Below are positions 1 to 7,911 of a DNA stretch of 64,000 nt, in pieces. Source of the stretch: Terriglobia bacterium (GTDB lineage: Bacteria > Acidobacteriota > Terriglobia > Terriglobales > Acidobacteriaceae); assembly GCA_020073665.1 (NCBI GenBank), contig JAIQEU010000016.1, positions 1-64,000 on the forward strand, read 5' to 3'. Position 1 is the stretch's first letter. Each line of letters begins with the position of its first letter. A model generated the notes under the pieces. It did not search any database. It saw only the letters and a program-made list of their open reading frames with translations, and was not told where the DNA came from. Made by a program: the position numbers and the translations under genes.

Positions 1-187
1 TTCTCCTCCGCCCTGCTGCCGACATCCTGCGCCGCGGCTCGCCCGCGTCCGATGAACGCGCATTCTTACTGCCACGCCCATTCAATCCGGTCAGCGCTGC
101 AATGGCGGTATCCAAGCGGTCCAGTTCCTGTCTTAAGTGCTTTCGCTGCGCGGTCAAACCTCTCAAAACGTCCGCAAGATTAACCAT
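1..187 (-). CDS. Small coiled-coil hypothetical protein, cut by the window edge
   Basis: Reading the minus strand from the ATG at 187 gives an open frame to the window edge, with no stop in 62 codons. It starts MVNLADVLRGLTAQRKHLRQ and continues with a heptad-like LDRLDTAIAALTGL segment, which suggests a short coiled coil, then a basic serine/alanine-rich tail. A strong ribosome binding site (AGGGGG) lies about 6 bases before the ATG. The arrangement resembles short acidobacterial proteins with a leucine-heptad head and a basic MSAA-type tail. The function is unknown, and the C-terminus lies outside the window. Confidence 0.6.
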   Translation of the reverse strand, partial: MVNLADVLRGLTAQRKHLRQELDRLDTAIAALTGLNGRGSKNARSSDAGEPRRRMSAAGRRR

Positions 188-404
188 GTATTCCCCCTCA
201 GGAATGAAATTCTATCAGGAGATACTAACAGAGATAGAGAAGATTCACGGCTGGTAGAAGAAACCGGTACAAGAGCCTGCGGGGAGGGACTGGGCGCAAT
301 ATGACCCCCGGTTTTATTGGCAGTGCCCGGAGTGCTACGATTCAGTTGGAAGCCAGAAGCCAGTTGCGGCGCAGGCAGGCAGGCAGGCTTCCGCCGGACG
401 AAAC

Positions 405-1652
405 ATGCGGGCTGTGGTCGATATTTTCGCGCAAATCTTTCGCGACTTGTGGGCGCACAAGCTGCGCTCCTTCCTCACCATGTTCGGCATCGCCTGGGGA
501 GTGGGCTCGCTGCTGCTGCTCGTCGGTCTGGGCGAGGGCTTCCGCTCGGGCAACAAGCGCCAGATGGCCGAGTTCGGCAAAGACATCATGTTTATCTTTC
601 CCGGGCGGGCCCCGGTGGTCGCGGGCAGCATGCACTCGGCGCGCACCTATTTGCTGACCTATCAGGACTATATGGATACCCGCAGGGAAGCCCCGCACGT
701 CGGAGATGCTTCCCCGGTGCTGGCGCGTAGCGACCTGCACGCGGTCAGCGAGTTTGCCAACGCCAACGGCGAGGTCATTGGGGTGGAACCCCAGTACGGC
801 CTGATCCGCTACCTTCCGCTTAAGCAGGGACGCTGGCTGAACGAGCTGGATGAAACTCAGAGACGCAACGTCGTCGTTCTCGGCGACGAATTGACCAAGA
901 ATCTTTTTCCCGGACGTCCTGTCGTCGGCACCACCATCCTGATCAACGGCCTTCGTTTTGAGGTCATCGGCAGCGTGCAACGGGTGGGCCGAGGAGACGA
1001 GAACTCCACCAACATGCGGGCTTACATCCCGTTCCGAGTGATGGCAACCTACTTCCCGCTCAAGGGAAACAACCAGGAAAAAGCCATTTCCTTCATCAAT
1101 TACCGGCCACGGGTGGCGGCGGAGCACTTGCTGGCGCAGGAAGACGTCCGCAAGATCGTTGCCCGCAACCACGGTTTCGACTATCACGATGAAAACGCTT
1201 TCGAGGGCTGGGACACGGTCAAACAGACAGAAATGATGGGCGCAATTTTCGACGCTATGAATATGTTTCTGGGCAGCGTCGGCCTGGTGACCCTTCTCCT
1301 GGGGGCGATCGGCGTGATCAACATCATGCTGGTGGTGGTCAGCGAGCGCACCCGCGAGATCGGCTTGCGCAAAGCTCTCGGGGCCACCAATCGAAGCATC
1401 TTGTTTCAGTTTTTCCTGGAGGGAATTCTGCTGACCCTGGGCAGCGGACTGATTGGTATGGGGCTGGCGGCGGGGTTGATGGCGCTGATAGGCGGTCAAC
1501 CGATCGCAGAGGGCTTTGATCCTCCCAAGATCGTGCCCATGTCGGCCATGGTGGCGATCGGCTCCCTGACCCTGGCGGGCGTGGCGGCGGGACTTTATCC
1601 CGCGCGCAAAGCCGCCATGCTGCAGCCGGTAGATGCCTTGCGGCAGGAGTGA
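405..1652 (+). CDS. MacB/FtsX-family ABC transporter permease (first of a pair)
   Basis: This 415-residue inner-membrane protein has the MacB layout. A first membrane segment lies at about residues 21-41, a large periplasmic core domain at about 45-265, and three further membrane segments at about 285-310, 335-360 and 375-400. The FtsX signature SERTREIGLRKALGAT follows the second membrane segment. Such permeases work with an ATPase and often a periplasmic adaptor to move lipoproteins, peptides or drugs, or to transmit force. The next permease overlaps it by 4 bases. No ATPase or HlyD-type adaptor gene lies on either side here, so the partner must be elsewhere or upstream of the window. The substrate cannot be deduced. 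Confidence 0.88.
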   Translation: MRAVVDIFAQIFRDLWAHKLRSFLTMFGIAWGVGSLLLLVGLGEGFRSGNKRQMAEFGKDIMFIFPGRAPVVAGSMHSARTYLLTYQDYMDTRREAPHVGDASPVLARSDLHAVSEFANANGEVIGVEPQYGLIRYLPLKQGRWLNELDETQRRNVVVLGDELTKNLFPGRPVVGTTILINGLRFEVIGSVQRVGRGDENSTNMRAYIPFRVMATYFPLKGNNQEKAISFINYRPRVAAEHLLAQEDVRKIVARNHGFDYHDENAFEGWDTVKQTEMMGAIFDAMNMFLGSVGLVTLLLGAIGVINIMLVVVSERTREIGLRKALGATNRSILFQFFLEGILLTLGSGLIGMGLAAGLMALIGGQPIAEGFDPPKIVPMSAMVAIGSLTLAGVAAGLYPARKAAMLQPVDALRQE

Positions 1653-2899
1653 CCACGATGCTCCGCGACTTGCTCCATGAAGCCTACGGCGCCATGCAGC
1701 ACAACCGCCGCCGCACTGCGCTCACCATGCTGGGCATGGCCTGGGGCATCGCCACGGTGGTGATGTTGCTCGCTTACGGCGATGGGTTTGGGCAAGCCAT
1801 CAACAATATTTTCGCCAATTTTGGCACCAAAGTGATGGTTGTCGCCCCCGGCCGCACGTCCATGCAGGCCGGCGGCCAGAAGGCAGGCGAGCCTCTACAC
1901 TTCACCCTGGACGACATCGATCTCCTCACCACCAACGTCCCACAGATCACACACATTACGCCCGAGGTTGGCAAGCAGGCCAACGTCCAGTATGAGACGC
2001 GCAGCTTCAATTTCTACGTGACCGGGAATTATCCCAACGTAGTTTCCATCCGCGCCCTCAATCTGGCACAAGGACGCTTCTACACCATGGAGGACCAACT
2101 GCAGCGCGGCCGCGTCGCCGTCATCGGTTCGGAGAGCAAGGAGAAGTTGTTTTCCGGACGCAATGCGCTGGGCGAGCGCATCCGCATTGACGGTCTTAGC
2201 TTCGAGGTGATCGGAATCCTCACTCCCCGGATCCAGGAGGGCGACAACGACATAAACCGCGTGATTTATGTGCCCTTTACCACCATGCGCGATCTTAAGG
2301 ACACCCACTACCTCGGCTCCATCTGGTTCAAGTACGAGACGCCGGAGTACCTGAGGCTGGAGGCTTCGGTGCGCGCCGTGATGGCTACCCAGCACAAGTT
2401 TAGCCAAGCCGACCGCCGAGCTTTAGAGGTGTTCAACCTCATGGTGCAGGTCCACCAACTGGAGATCATAACCATCGGGCTGAAGATCCTGCTGGCTTTC
2501 ATCGGCACGCTGACACTCGGCATTGGCGGGGTTGGACTCATGAACATCATGCTAGTGTCGGTGACGCAACGCACCCGGGAGATCGGCGTGGAGAAGGCGC
2601 TGGGTGCGCGCAAGCGACACATCCTGGTCCAGTTCCTGGCGGAGGCGCTGACCATTACTTTCATGGGCGGAGTGCTGGGAGTGGTGCTGGCCTACGCGGT
2701 ATCATTCTCCGTTGGCCGGCTTACCTTGTACAGCGCGGTCGCCAAACATGCAGAGGCGGGCGACATTCGGCTGTCCATTCACTGGGGCACGCTGGTGGTG
2801 GCCACGCTTATTCTGACCTTCGTAGGGCTGGTAAGCGGCATGGTGCCTGCCATCCGCGCCTCGCGGTTGGATCCGATTGAGGCTTTGCATTATGAGTAA
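1649..2899 (+). CDS. MacB/FtsX-family ABC transporter permease (second of a pair)
   Basis: This 416-residue protein has the same topology as its upstream neighbour: one N-terminal membrane segment (about 25-45), a periplasmic core, and three C-terminal segments with the signature TQRTREIGVEKALGAR. It starts at a GTG overlapping the previous stop codon (GTGA), or possibly at the ATG 9 bases later, so the two are translationally coupled. Each probably contributes one half of a heterodimeric permease. It is a paralogue of the first protein rather than a duplicate, since the periplasmic domains differ clearly. It ends 26 bases before the convergent phoU gene. Confidence 0.88.
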   Translation: MTTMLRDLLHEAYGAMQHNRRRTALTMLGMAWGIATVVMLLAYGDGFGQAINNIFANFGTKVMVVAPGRTSMQAGGQKAGEPLHFTLDDIDLLTTNVPQITHITPEVGKQANVQYETRSFNFYVTGNYPNVVSIRALNLAQGRFYTMEDQLQRGRVAVIGSESKEKLFSGRNALGERIRIDGLSFEVIGILTPRIQEGDNDINRVIYVPFTTMRDLKDTHYLGSIWFKYETPEYLRLEASVRAVMATQHKFSQADRRALEVFNLMVQVHQLEIITIGLKILLAFIGTLTLGIGGVGLMNIMLVSVTQRTREIGVEKALGARKRHILVQFLAEALTITFMGGVLGVVLAYAVSFSVGRLTLYSAVAKHAEAGDIRLSIHWGTLVVATLILTFVGLVSGMVPAIRASRLDPIEALHYE

Positions 2900-2925
2900 G
2901 AGTGATGACCAAGCGCGGCCGGACC

Positions 2926-3717
2926 TCACTCTGGTTTTCGGCGTTTGAGTTCGTGGCGAAGGCTGCGGCCTTCCACCAACTGGTAGACTTCCTCGGCCAA
3001 ATTCTTGCTGTGGTCGCCGGCGCGCTCAAAGGCCTGGGCGATGAACAGCAGGTTGGTGCTGTACTCGCGCCGCCGTGGATCAGTGCGCTCCAGGTGCCGG
3101 TGGAAGATAGCGCGGCAAGTCGTGTCCATGCGGGAGTCGGTCTGCAGTACCCATCCGGCGGATTCCACGTTCCGGTTCACGAAGCCGTGATGGATGTGCT
3201 CCAGCATTTCCTCCAGGGTTTCCGCCATCACCGTCAGATCACGGCTGTCTTCGCTCAGCAGGGGAGCGGTCAAGCCTTGCAGCCGCTTGGTGGCTGACCA
3301 GGCCAGGTCCCCAATCCGTTCCAGGTCGATAATAAATTTCAGGCAGGCCAACAGTTCGCGCGCTTCCGCTTCGGTCACCTCGGTGATGGCGCTGGTGATG
3401 CTCCCGTCTACCGTGCGCTCGATGCGGTCCAGTTCCTTTTCGCAATCTTTGACCGCGAGAAAAGCCATCTTGGAAGCGCTGCCGATAAACTCACGCACAT
3501 TGTAAGCGGCGTCCTTCGCTACCAGGCAGGCTTGTTCGATAGCCCGCGTCAGCGCCACAGTGGAAGGAGATTCTCTGGGAACACTTCGTTTTGCCTTCGT
3601 CGCGCGGGATGCAGCCATTGATCGGGGAGCGGCCTTCGGATGTCTTTCTTGTACATCAACACTGCTGGGCTTGCAATCCGAGAGGGCGGATGGTCGCACC
3701 GAGCCGCAAATTGTCAT
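2926..3717 (-). CDS. PhoU-domain phosphate signalling regulator
   Basis: The 263-residue protein has the two three-helix PhoU repeats. Each carries a metal-binding acidic motif, LERIGDL in the first repeat and FERAGDHSKN in the second. PhoU proteins couple the Pst phosphate transporter to the PhoR kinase and repress phosphate uptake. An unusual basic, low-complexity stretch of about 50 residues precedes the first repeat. No ribosome binding site is visible at the first ATG, so the true start may be an internal one such as the ATG near 3621. No pst, phoB or phoR gene is nearby, so phoU is separated from its usual operon. It ends convergently with the permease pair. Confidence 0.85.
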   Translation of the reverse strand: MTICGSVRPSALSDCKPSSVDVQERHPKAAPRSMAASRATKAKRSVPRESPSTVALTRAIEQACLVAKDAAYNVREFIGSASKMAFLAVKDCEKELDRIERTVDGSITSAITEVTEAEARELLACLKFIIDLERIGDLAWSATKRLQGLTAPLLSEDSRDLTVMAETLEEMLEHIHHGFVNRNVESAGWVLQTDSRMDTTCRAIFHRHLERTDPRRREYSTNLLFIAQAFERAGDHSKNLAEEVYQLVEGRSLRHELKRRKPE

Positions 3718-3727
3718 GCAACTGGGC

Positions 3728-4846
3728 CTAGTTGGCCGCGATGCCGAACGAACTGGTCGGGCTTCCGCTCACGCTGGTGACCTGCACTAGGCTGCCATCG
3801 GGCTGGATCTGAAAGCCGACAATGCCCTGGGCCGTCCCTTCCAGGGTGTAGAGGTAATTGTTATCAGCGCTGACGGCCATGTCGATCGGGTCCGAAGTAG
3901 GCCCCAGGTCCACGGTTATCCCGTCAGGGTTCAGCAGCGCGATGCTTCCGTCGGAGTTGATCCGATATCCCGACATAGTACCGCTGGCGGTATTGGTGAC
4001 ATACGAATACTGGTTGGGGAAAGCAGCGTTGTTAGTGTTGACTACCCAGCAGGCGGCAGCCCCCAAGTCCAACAGCGACCCGGTGATGACGCTCAGCGCT
4101 CCCGAAGGCGAGACCGCGTACGAAGACATGGCGCTCTTGGTCACTTCCGAGACGATCAGGCGTCCTGCATTATCGAAAGCGAATCCGAATGGCCCGCGCC
4201 CGTTGGAGTTCTGCACCTGCGGGCCAGTGGCCAGCCCTGTCTTTGCGACCGTGTAGGTGTCGAGCTTACTCGTACTTATTTCTGCCACCACCAGCAGTTT
4301 GCCACTGGGGCTGAACGAAATCTGCGCTGGGTTCGGCAAGCCCGTGCTCAGCGGCAGCGTGGATCCTGCGATGGGAGTCATGCCAGTACGCGAAAACTTG
4401 AACGCGGTGATGTTCGCCGAGACTCGCGCGTTCAGCACGTAGAGAACGTTGCGGAAAACCGCCAGGCTCACCGGATACTGTCCACCCGAACTGACTCTTT
4501 GCAAGAAGGTCAGTTGCCCGGGCCCGGTCACGGCGAACATGGTGATGTCATTACTGATGTTGTTGACCACGAACAGGGCCTTGCCGTTCGGGCTGAGCAC
4601 GATGCCGCCTTGCGAGTTCACGCTGGAGAGCGCCGAGCCGCTGCCCTGGGTGGAGTAGGTCCCGGCGAACGTGAGGGTTCCGTCCGCGGCGCGGGTGTAG
4701 GCCCAGACTTCGTTGGCGGCGGTATTGCCGTTGATGTAAACCGCGCCAGTCGTCTGTGCGAAACCGGCAGGACTCATCGCTAAGATGACTAGGATCCCGG
4801 CAACTGCGCAGAGCAGTACTGTCCCCCGATTATGTGGTTTCAGCAT
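3728..4846 (-). CDS. Secreted lactonase-family/YVTN-type beta-propeller protein
   Basis: The start at 4846 is favoured over a longer frame because a GGGGG ribosome site precedes it and it opens with MLKPHNRG and a clear signal peptide ending near SPAGFAQ. The mature part of about 340 residues holds repeated blades with phrases such as LSPNGKALFVVNN, FSPSGKLLVVAE and VSADNNYLYTLEG, typical of seven-bladed 6-phosphogluconolactonase-like propellers. Secreted members are common in acidobacteria and mostly uncharacterised, so lactonase activity should not be assumed. It lies just upstream of phoU on the same strand, with 10 bases between them. Confidence 0.8.
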   Translation of the reverse strand: MLKPHNRGTVLLCAVAGILVILAMSPAGFAQTTGAVYINGNTAANEVWAYTRAADGTLTFAGTYSTQGSGSALSSVNSQGGIVLSPNGKALFVVNNISNDITMFAVTGPGQLTFLQRVSSGGQYPVSLAVFRNVLYVLNARVSANITAFKFSRTGMTPIAGSTLPLSTGLPNPAQISFSPSGKLLVVAEISTSKLDTYTVAKTGLATGPQVQNSNGRGPFGFAFDNAGRLIVSEVTKSAMSSYAVSPSGALSVITGSLLDLGAAACWVVNTNNAAFPNQYSYVTNTASGTMSGYRINSDGSIALLNPDGITVDLGPTSDPIDMAVSADNNYLYTLEGTAQGIVGFQIQPDGSLVQVTSVSGSPTSSFGIAAN

Positions 4847-4958
4847 GGTCACGCCCCCAAGGCCAAACTGGGGCGGAATTATAGGCAAATTCTAGCGCTT
4901 CTGACAACGCCGTCCCCCGGGACGGTGCGGTCCACAAGAAGCTGCGCACCAGGCTTCC

Positions 4959-5132
4959 TCACTCTGTAACGGAAGGGTGAATATCCGAGGAGCCGTGATC
5001 GTGAGTTTTGCCGCAAGCTGGACACACTACCCTGGCATTACGTTCCGACATTTCCGCGAGAAACGCGGCCAGGGTCTGCCCGCAGTGCCTGCAGAGAACC
5101 TCGCCATCCTGCTGATTCAAGTCGCCACTCAT
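4959..5132 (-). CDS. Small zinc-ribbon-like protein, 57 residues
   Basis: A short open frame on the minus strand starts at the ATG at 5132 and ends with TGA. It encodes MSGDLNQQDGEVLCRHCGQT and onward. It has two CxxC knuckles, CRHC at residues 14-17 and CPAC at 37-40, spaced 19 residues apart, with a following GKTH. That is the pattern of a small zinc ribbon. No catalytic domain is present. It could bind nucleic acid or protein, but the function is unknown. It fills an otherwise empty gap between the propeller gene and the TonB-like gene, all on the same strand. Confidence 0.6.
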   Translation of the reverse strand: MSGDLNQQDGEVLCRHCGQTLAAFLAEMSERNARVVCPACGKTHDHGSSDIHPSVTE

Positions 5133-5180
5133 AGTTTCCTAGTATACCGTGCGGATTTTCCACCAAATGATCGGGCTGAC

Positions 5181-5828
5181 TTAGCTGGGGAAGTGAAAGT
5201 AGACATCCTGCTGCGAAGGAATGGGCACGCCGTCCATGGTGGCCGGGCGGAAGCGCCAGTTGCGCAGCACCGCCAGCACTTTGTCTTCAATGCCGTAGCC
5301 AAACGGCTGCAGGACCTTGGTTTCGGTTACGTTGCCCTGGGCGTCGATGGTGACTTCTACCACCACGTCGCCGACGACGCCAGCTGGTATTTCCGATCGC
5401 GAGACCACCGGATCGGGGAAAACTACCGGCAGTGCCGGCCGCACTTCATGGCCGGTGGTCGGTCCGTACGCCTGTGACCCTAAAGGAGAGCCGGCAGCTG
5501 CCGAAGGTACAGTGCTTTCAGTTGCCTGCTCCCGCGGCGGAGCAAGCACCGCTTCCTGGGTTCGGCGGCTTGCGGGTACCGGCGGCTTGGGCGTGGCGGG
5601 CTGGTGCTTGGCCGCACGCGGAGGCCTGATGGCATCTTCATTCCCAGACTGGGAAACATAAACCAGTTCCGTGGCTCGACCTCGTCCTCCCGCCGCCAGA
5701 CCTGACGGCCGGACGAATATCGCGTGCGGTGGGCGGAGAAGCAGAAACAACAACAGGCCATGGGTCGCAATCGAAACCAATTGCGATTTGATTTCTCGGT
5801 GGCTGCCAGGTTGTAGCTGCGTGAACAT
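5181..5828 (-). CDS. TonB-family energy-transducer-like protein
   Basis: The protein has the TonB plan: a short cytoplasmic N-terminus, one membrane segment (THGLLLFLLL), a proline- and alanine-rich periplasmic linker of about 100 residues, and a C-terminal TonB domain of about 80 residues. The C-terminal domain carries the typical GDVVVEVTIDAQGNVTETKV and the VLRNWRFRPA motif. Such proteins transfer proton-motive energy to outer-membrane receptors. ExbB and ExbD are not in the window. The ATG at 5828 was chosen over a TTG 39 bases upstream because AAGGAA lies before it. A likely client is the large receptor at 30.7-34.1 kb, but that is inference only. Confidence 0.82.
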   Translation of the reverse strand: MFTQLQPGSHREIKSQLVSIATHGLLLFLLLRPPHAIFVRPSGLAAGGRGRATELVYVSQSGNEDAIRPPRAAKHQPATPKPPVPASRRTQEAVLAPPREQATESTVPSAAAGSPLGSQAYGPTTGHEVRPALPVVFPDPVVSRSEIPAGVVGDVVVEVTIDAQGNVTETKVLQPFGYGIEDKVLAVLRNWRFRPATMDGVPIPSQQDVYFHFPS

Positions 5829-5975
5829 CCCGATGCTGGTTTCCTTGCGGTACACCCCAAAAGGCAATATAGGGAGTGTAGCCTTGTTCTCGCAGGAGAC
5901 GCAAGAAAACAGTGCAGTTACCCGGTTGCCTGGATGAGCGCCAGCAGCCGGCGGTCGCGAAAACCTAGCGTATCT

Positions 5976-6140
5976 CTACTGGATTGAGCTAGCGACGGCC
6001 GAGAAAGCGTTGTTGGCGTTAGTTCCGATCAGCCGGATCGTTCCCACAACGAGCACTAGGATGACAGCCAGCATCACAGCGTACTCCGCGATGTCCTGAC
6101 CCTGGTCCTCGGACCAGATCCTGCGAATCAATTCAGCCAT
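5976..6140 (-). CDS. Flp/Fap-type (type IVb) pilin, orphan
   Basis: This 54-residue prepilin begins MAELIRRIWSEDQG, followed by the processing motif G|QDIAEYAVML. The glycine at -1 and glutamate at +5 are those recognised by TadV-type prepilin peptidases. A hydrophobic helix (VILVLVVGTIRLIG) follows. The start at 6140 is set by a GGAGG site 6 bases upstream. Flp pilins build Tad pili used in surface attachment. No tad, rcp or cpa genes are nearby, so this copy is an orphan. It may supply a Tad system elsewhere or be a minor pilin. Confidence 0.85.
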   Translation of the reverse strand: MAELIRRIWSEDQGQDIAEYAVMLAVILVLVVGTIRLIGTNANNAFSAVASSIQ

Positions 6141-6274
6141 AGCGAGCCTCCGGGATGGGGGATTGGTGGAGAGCGCACCTATGATGCAGCCAGACGCAGC
6201 GCTTGTCAAATCGGAAGCTGTGGATTCTGAAGTCCGCGCCCAGCAACGGTTCTGGCCCCATTTAGAATGCTTGA

Positions 6275-7192
6275 ATGACGGTAGTGCTGGAGTACGACAA
6301 CCTGACTAAGGAATACCGAAGTTTTGCCAGCCGCCGCCGGGTGCGTGCGCTCGACCATTTCAGCCTGCAGGTCGAAGCCGGGGAAATTTTCGGCTTTCTA
6401 GGTCCCAACGGAGCCGGCAAGAGCACCGCCATTCATCTCGCCATGGGCTTCATGCGGCCCAGCAGCGGCAGCGGCCGCATGCTCGGCAAACCCTTTGGCC
6501 GCGCGTCGACGCGGCGCCGGGTGGGGTTCCTTGCTGAAAACGTCGCCCTCTACCATCGCCGTGCGGAACCGTTGGTGCGCTTCTATGGAGCCCTGAACCG
6601 CATGGGCGGCGCGAGGCTGTCGCAGCGCGCGCGCGAAGTCCTGGAAGCGGTGGGCATGCTGGATCAGGCCAAGGGCAATGTAGGTAAGTTCTCGCGCGGC
6701 ATGCTGCAGCGCATCGGCCTGGCGCAAGCCCTGGTCAATGATCCCGAACTGCTGATTCTTGACGAACCCACTTCGGCGCTGGATCCTGTGGCACGCGTGA
6801 TGGTGCGCGAACTCCTGCTCAAAGCACGTGAAGCAGGGAAGACCATCTTCCTGAGTTCTCACCTGCTTTCGGAAGTGGAACTGGTGTGTGATCGCGTGGG
6901 CGTACTGCATCAGGGAAAGCTGGTGCGCCTGGGGCGGACGGAGGACCTTCTGGCATCGGCGGGGCAGACGGAAATTGTGGCCCGTGGAATTGCGCCCGAC
7001 GGCTTTGCGGGCGCCGTGGCGCGGCATGGCGTCGTCACCTTTACCGTGCCTGTCCACCAGCAACAAGCCGCGCTGGAGCGTGTCTGGAGCCTGGGAGGGG
7101 AAGTGGTGAGCGCCAACCCGGTGCGGCGTTCGCTGGAAGAGATGTTCCTGGAAGTGACGGGGGCGGCAAACTCCACGGGAGGTGCGCGGTGA
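6275..7192 (+). CDS. ABC-2-type exporter ATP-binding protein
   Basis: This 305-residue ATPase has Walker A GPNGAGKST at residues 43-51, a CcmA-type signature FSRGMLQR at about 139-146, Walker B with the catalytic Glu in LILDEPTSALD at about 160-170, and the H-loop SSHLLSEVE. A C-terminal domain of about 80 residues follows, as in exporters of the NatA/CcmA/DrrA group. The downstream permease overlaps it by 4 bases, so together they form a two-gene ABC-2 exporter. The substrate is unknown. It lies divergently from the orphan pilin gene. Confidence 0.9.
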   Translation: MTVVLEYDNLTKEYRSFASRRRVRALDHFSLQVEAGEIFGFLGPNGAGKSTAIHLAMGFMRPSSGSGRMLGKPFGRASTRRRVGFLAENVALYHRRAEPLVRFYGALNRMGGARLSQRAREVLEAVGMLDQAKGNVGKFSRGMLQRIGLAQALVNDPELLILDEPTSALDPVARVMVRELLLKAREAGKTIFLSSHLLSEVELVCDRVGVLHQGKLVRLGRTEDLLASAGQTEIVARGIAPDGFAGAVARHGVVTFTVPVHQQQAALERVWSLGGEVVSANPVRRSLEEMFLEVTGAANSTGGAR

Positions 7193-7905
7193 AGCCGGTG
7201 CTGCTGATTGCAATGAATTTTGTGCGGGAGCAACGCTGGCCCATCCTGGTCCTGCTGCTGTGGGTGCTGCTGCTCGCGTTTCTCGGACTGATGAGCGACA
7301 TTCGCCGCCAGCGCGAAGATCTGCTCTTCGTCTTCAAGCAGGTGGCGTTTTATGTGGTCGTGTTCAGTGTTTTTTTTGGCGGGTCAGCCATCTACAGTGA
7401 GCGCAGATCGCGCCGCATTCTGGCTGTCCTTTCCAAGGCGGTGAGCAGGCAACAGTACCTCTCGGGACTGGTGCTGGGTGTGACCATCGCCTCTGCAATC
7501 TACTGTTTTACTCTTGGCCTGACCGGGAGCTGGACTCTCGGCGAGGCGGGATTTCCCATGTCGCAAGTGTGGTTTCTCATGCTGTGCCTGGTGGCTGCAT
7601 GCATGTTGGCGGGGACGGTTGCGCTCATGTTCTCAACATTCCTGAACCCGTTTTTTGCGGCAAGCGCGACCGCAGCGGTATTGGGCTTGCCCGCAGTCGC
7701 GGGCGAAAGCCACGCTCTAGCGGCGCAATGGGGATACGTTATTCCTGCTTATGCGCTTACCAGGACAGTGCTGCAGGCTTCCTTTCAGTCTCCGGGGAAC
7801 AGTTTCTGGCTACCCATCCTGCTGGCTCTGGTCGAAACGGTCGGGTTCTGGTTGGTGGCAGCCAGGATTTTTGCCTACGTGGACATTGCGGTGGCCGTAG
7901 AGTAG
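7189..7905 (+). CDS. ABC-2-type exporter permease
   Basis: This 238-residue protein starts at a GTG that overlaps the stop of the ATPase gene (GTGA). It has about six hydrophobic segments, beginning with WPILVLLLWVLLLAFLG at residues 17-33 and including VAFYVVVFSVFFGGSAIY. The RRSRRILAVLSKAVSRQQY loop between segments two and three is typical of ABC-2 permeases of the CcmB/NatB type. It is the membrane partner of the upstream ATPase. The gene ends only 6 bases from the convergent nuoN stop codon, with no obvious terminator between them. Confidence 0.85.
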   Translation: MKPVLLIAMNFVREQRWPILVLLLWVLLLAFLGLMSDIRRQREDLLFVFKQVAFYVVVFSVFFGGSAIYSERRSRRILAVLSKAVSRQQYLSGLVLGVTIASAIYCFTLGLTGSWTLGEAGFPMSQVWFLMLCLVAACMLAGTVALMFSTFLNPFFAASATAAVLGLPAVAGESHALAAQWGYVIPAYALTRTVLQASFQSPGNSFWLPILLALVETVGFWLVAARIFAYVDIAVAVE

Positions 7906-7911
7906 GTGGCG

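Noticed and set aside
342-1499. A 385-residue minus-strand frame opposite the first permease gene
   Set aside because: It is a GC-rich antisense shadow, histidine- and glutamine-rich, with no recognisable domain, opposite a clear permease gene.
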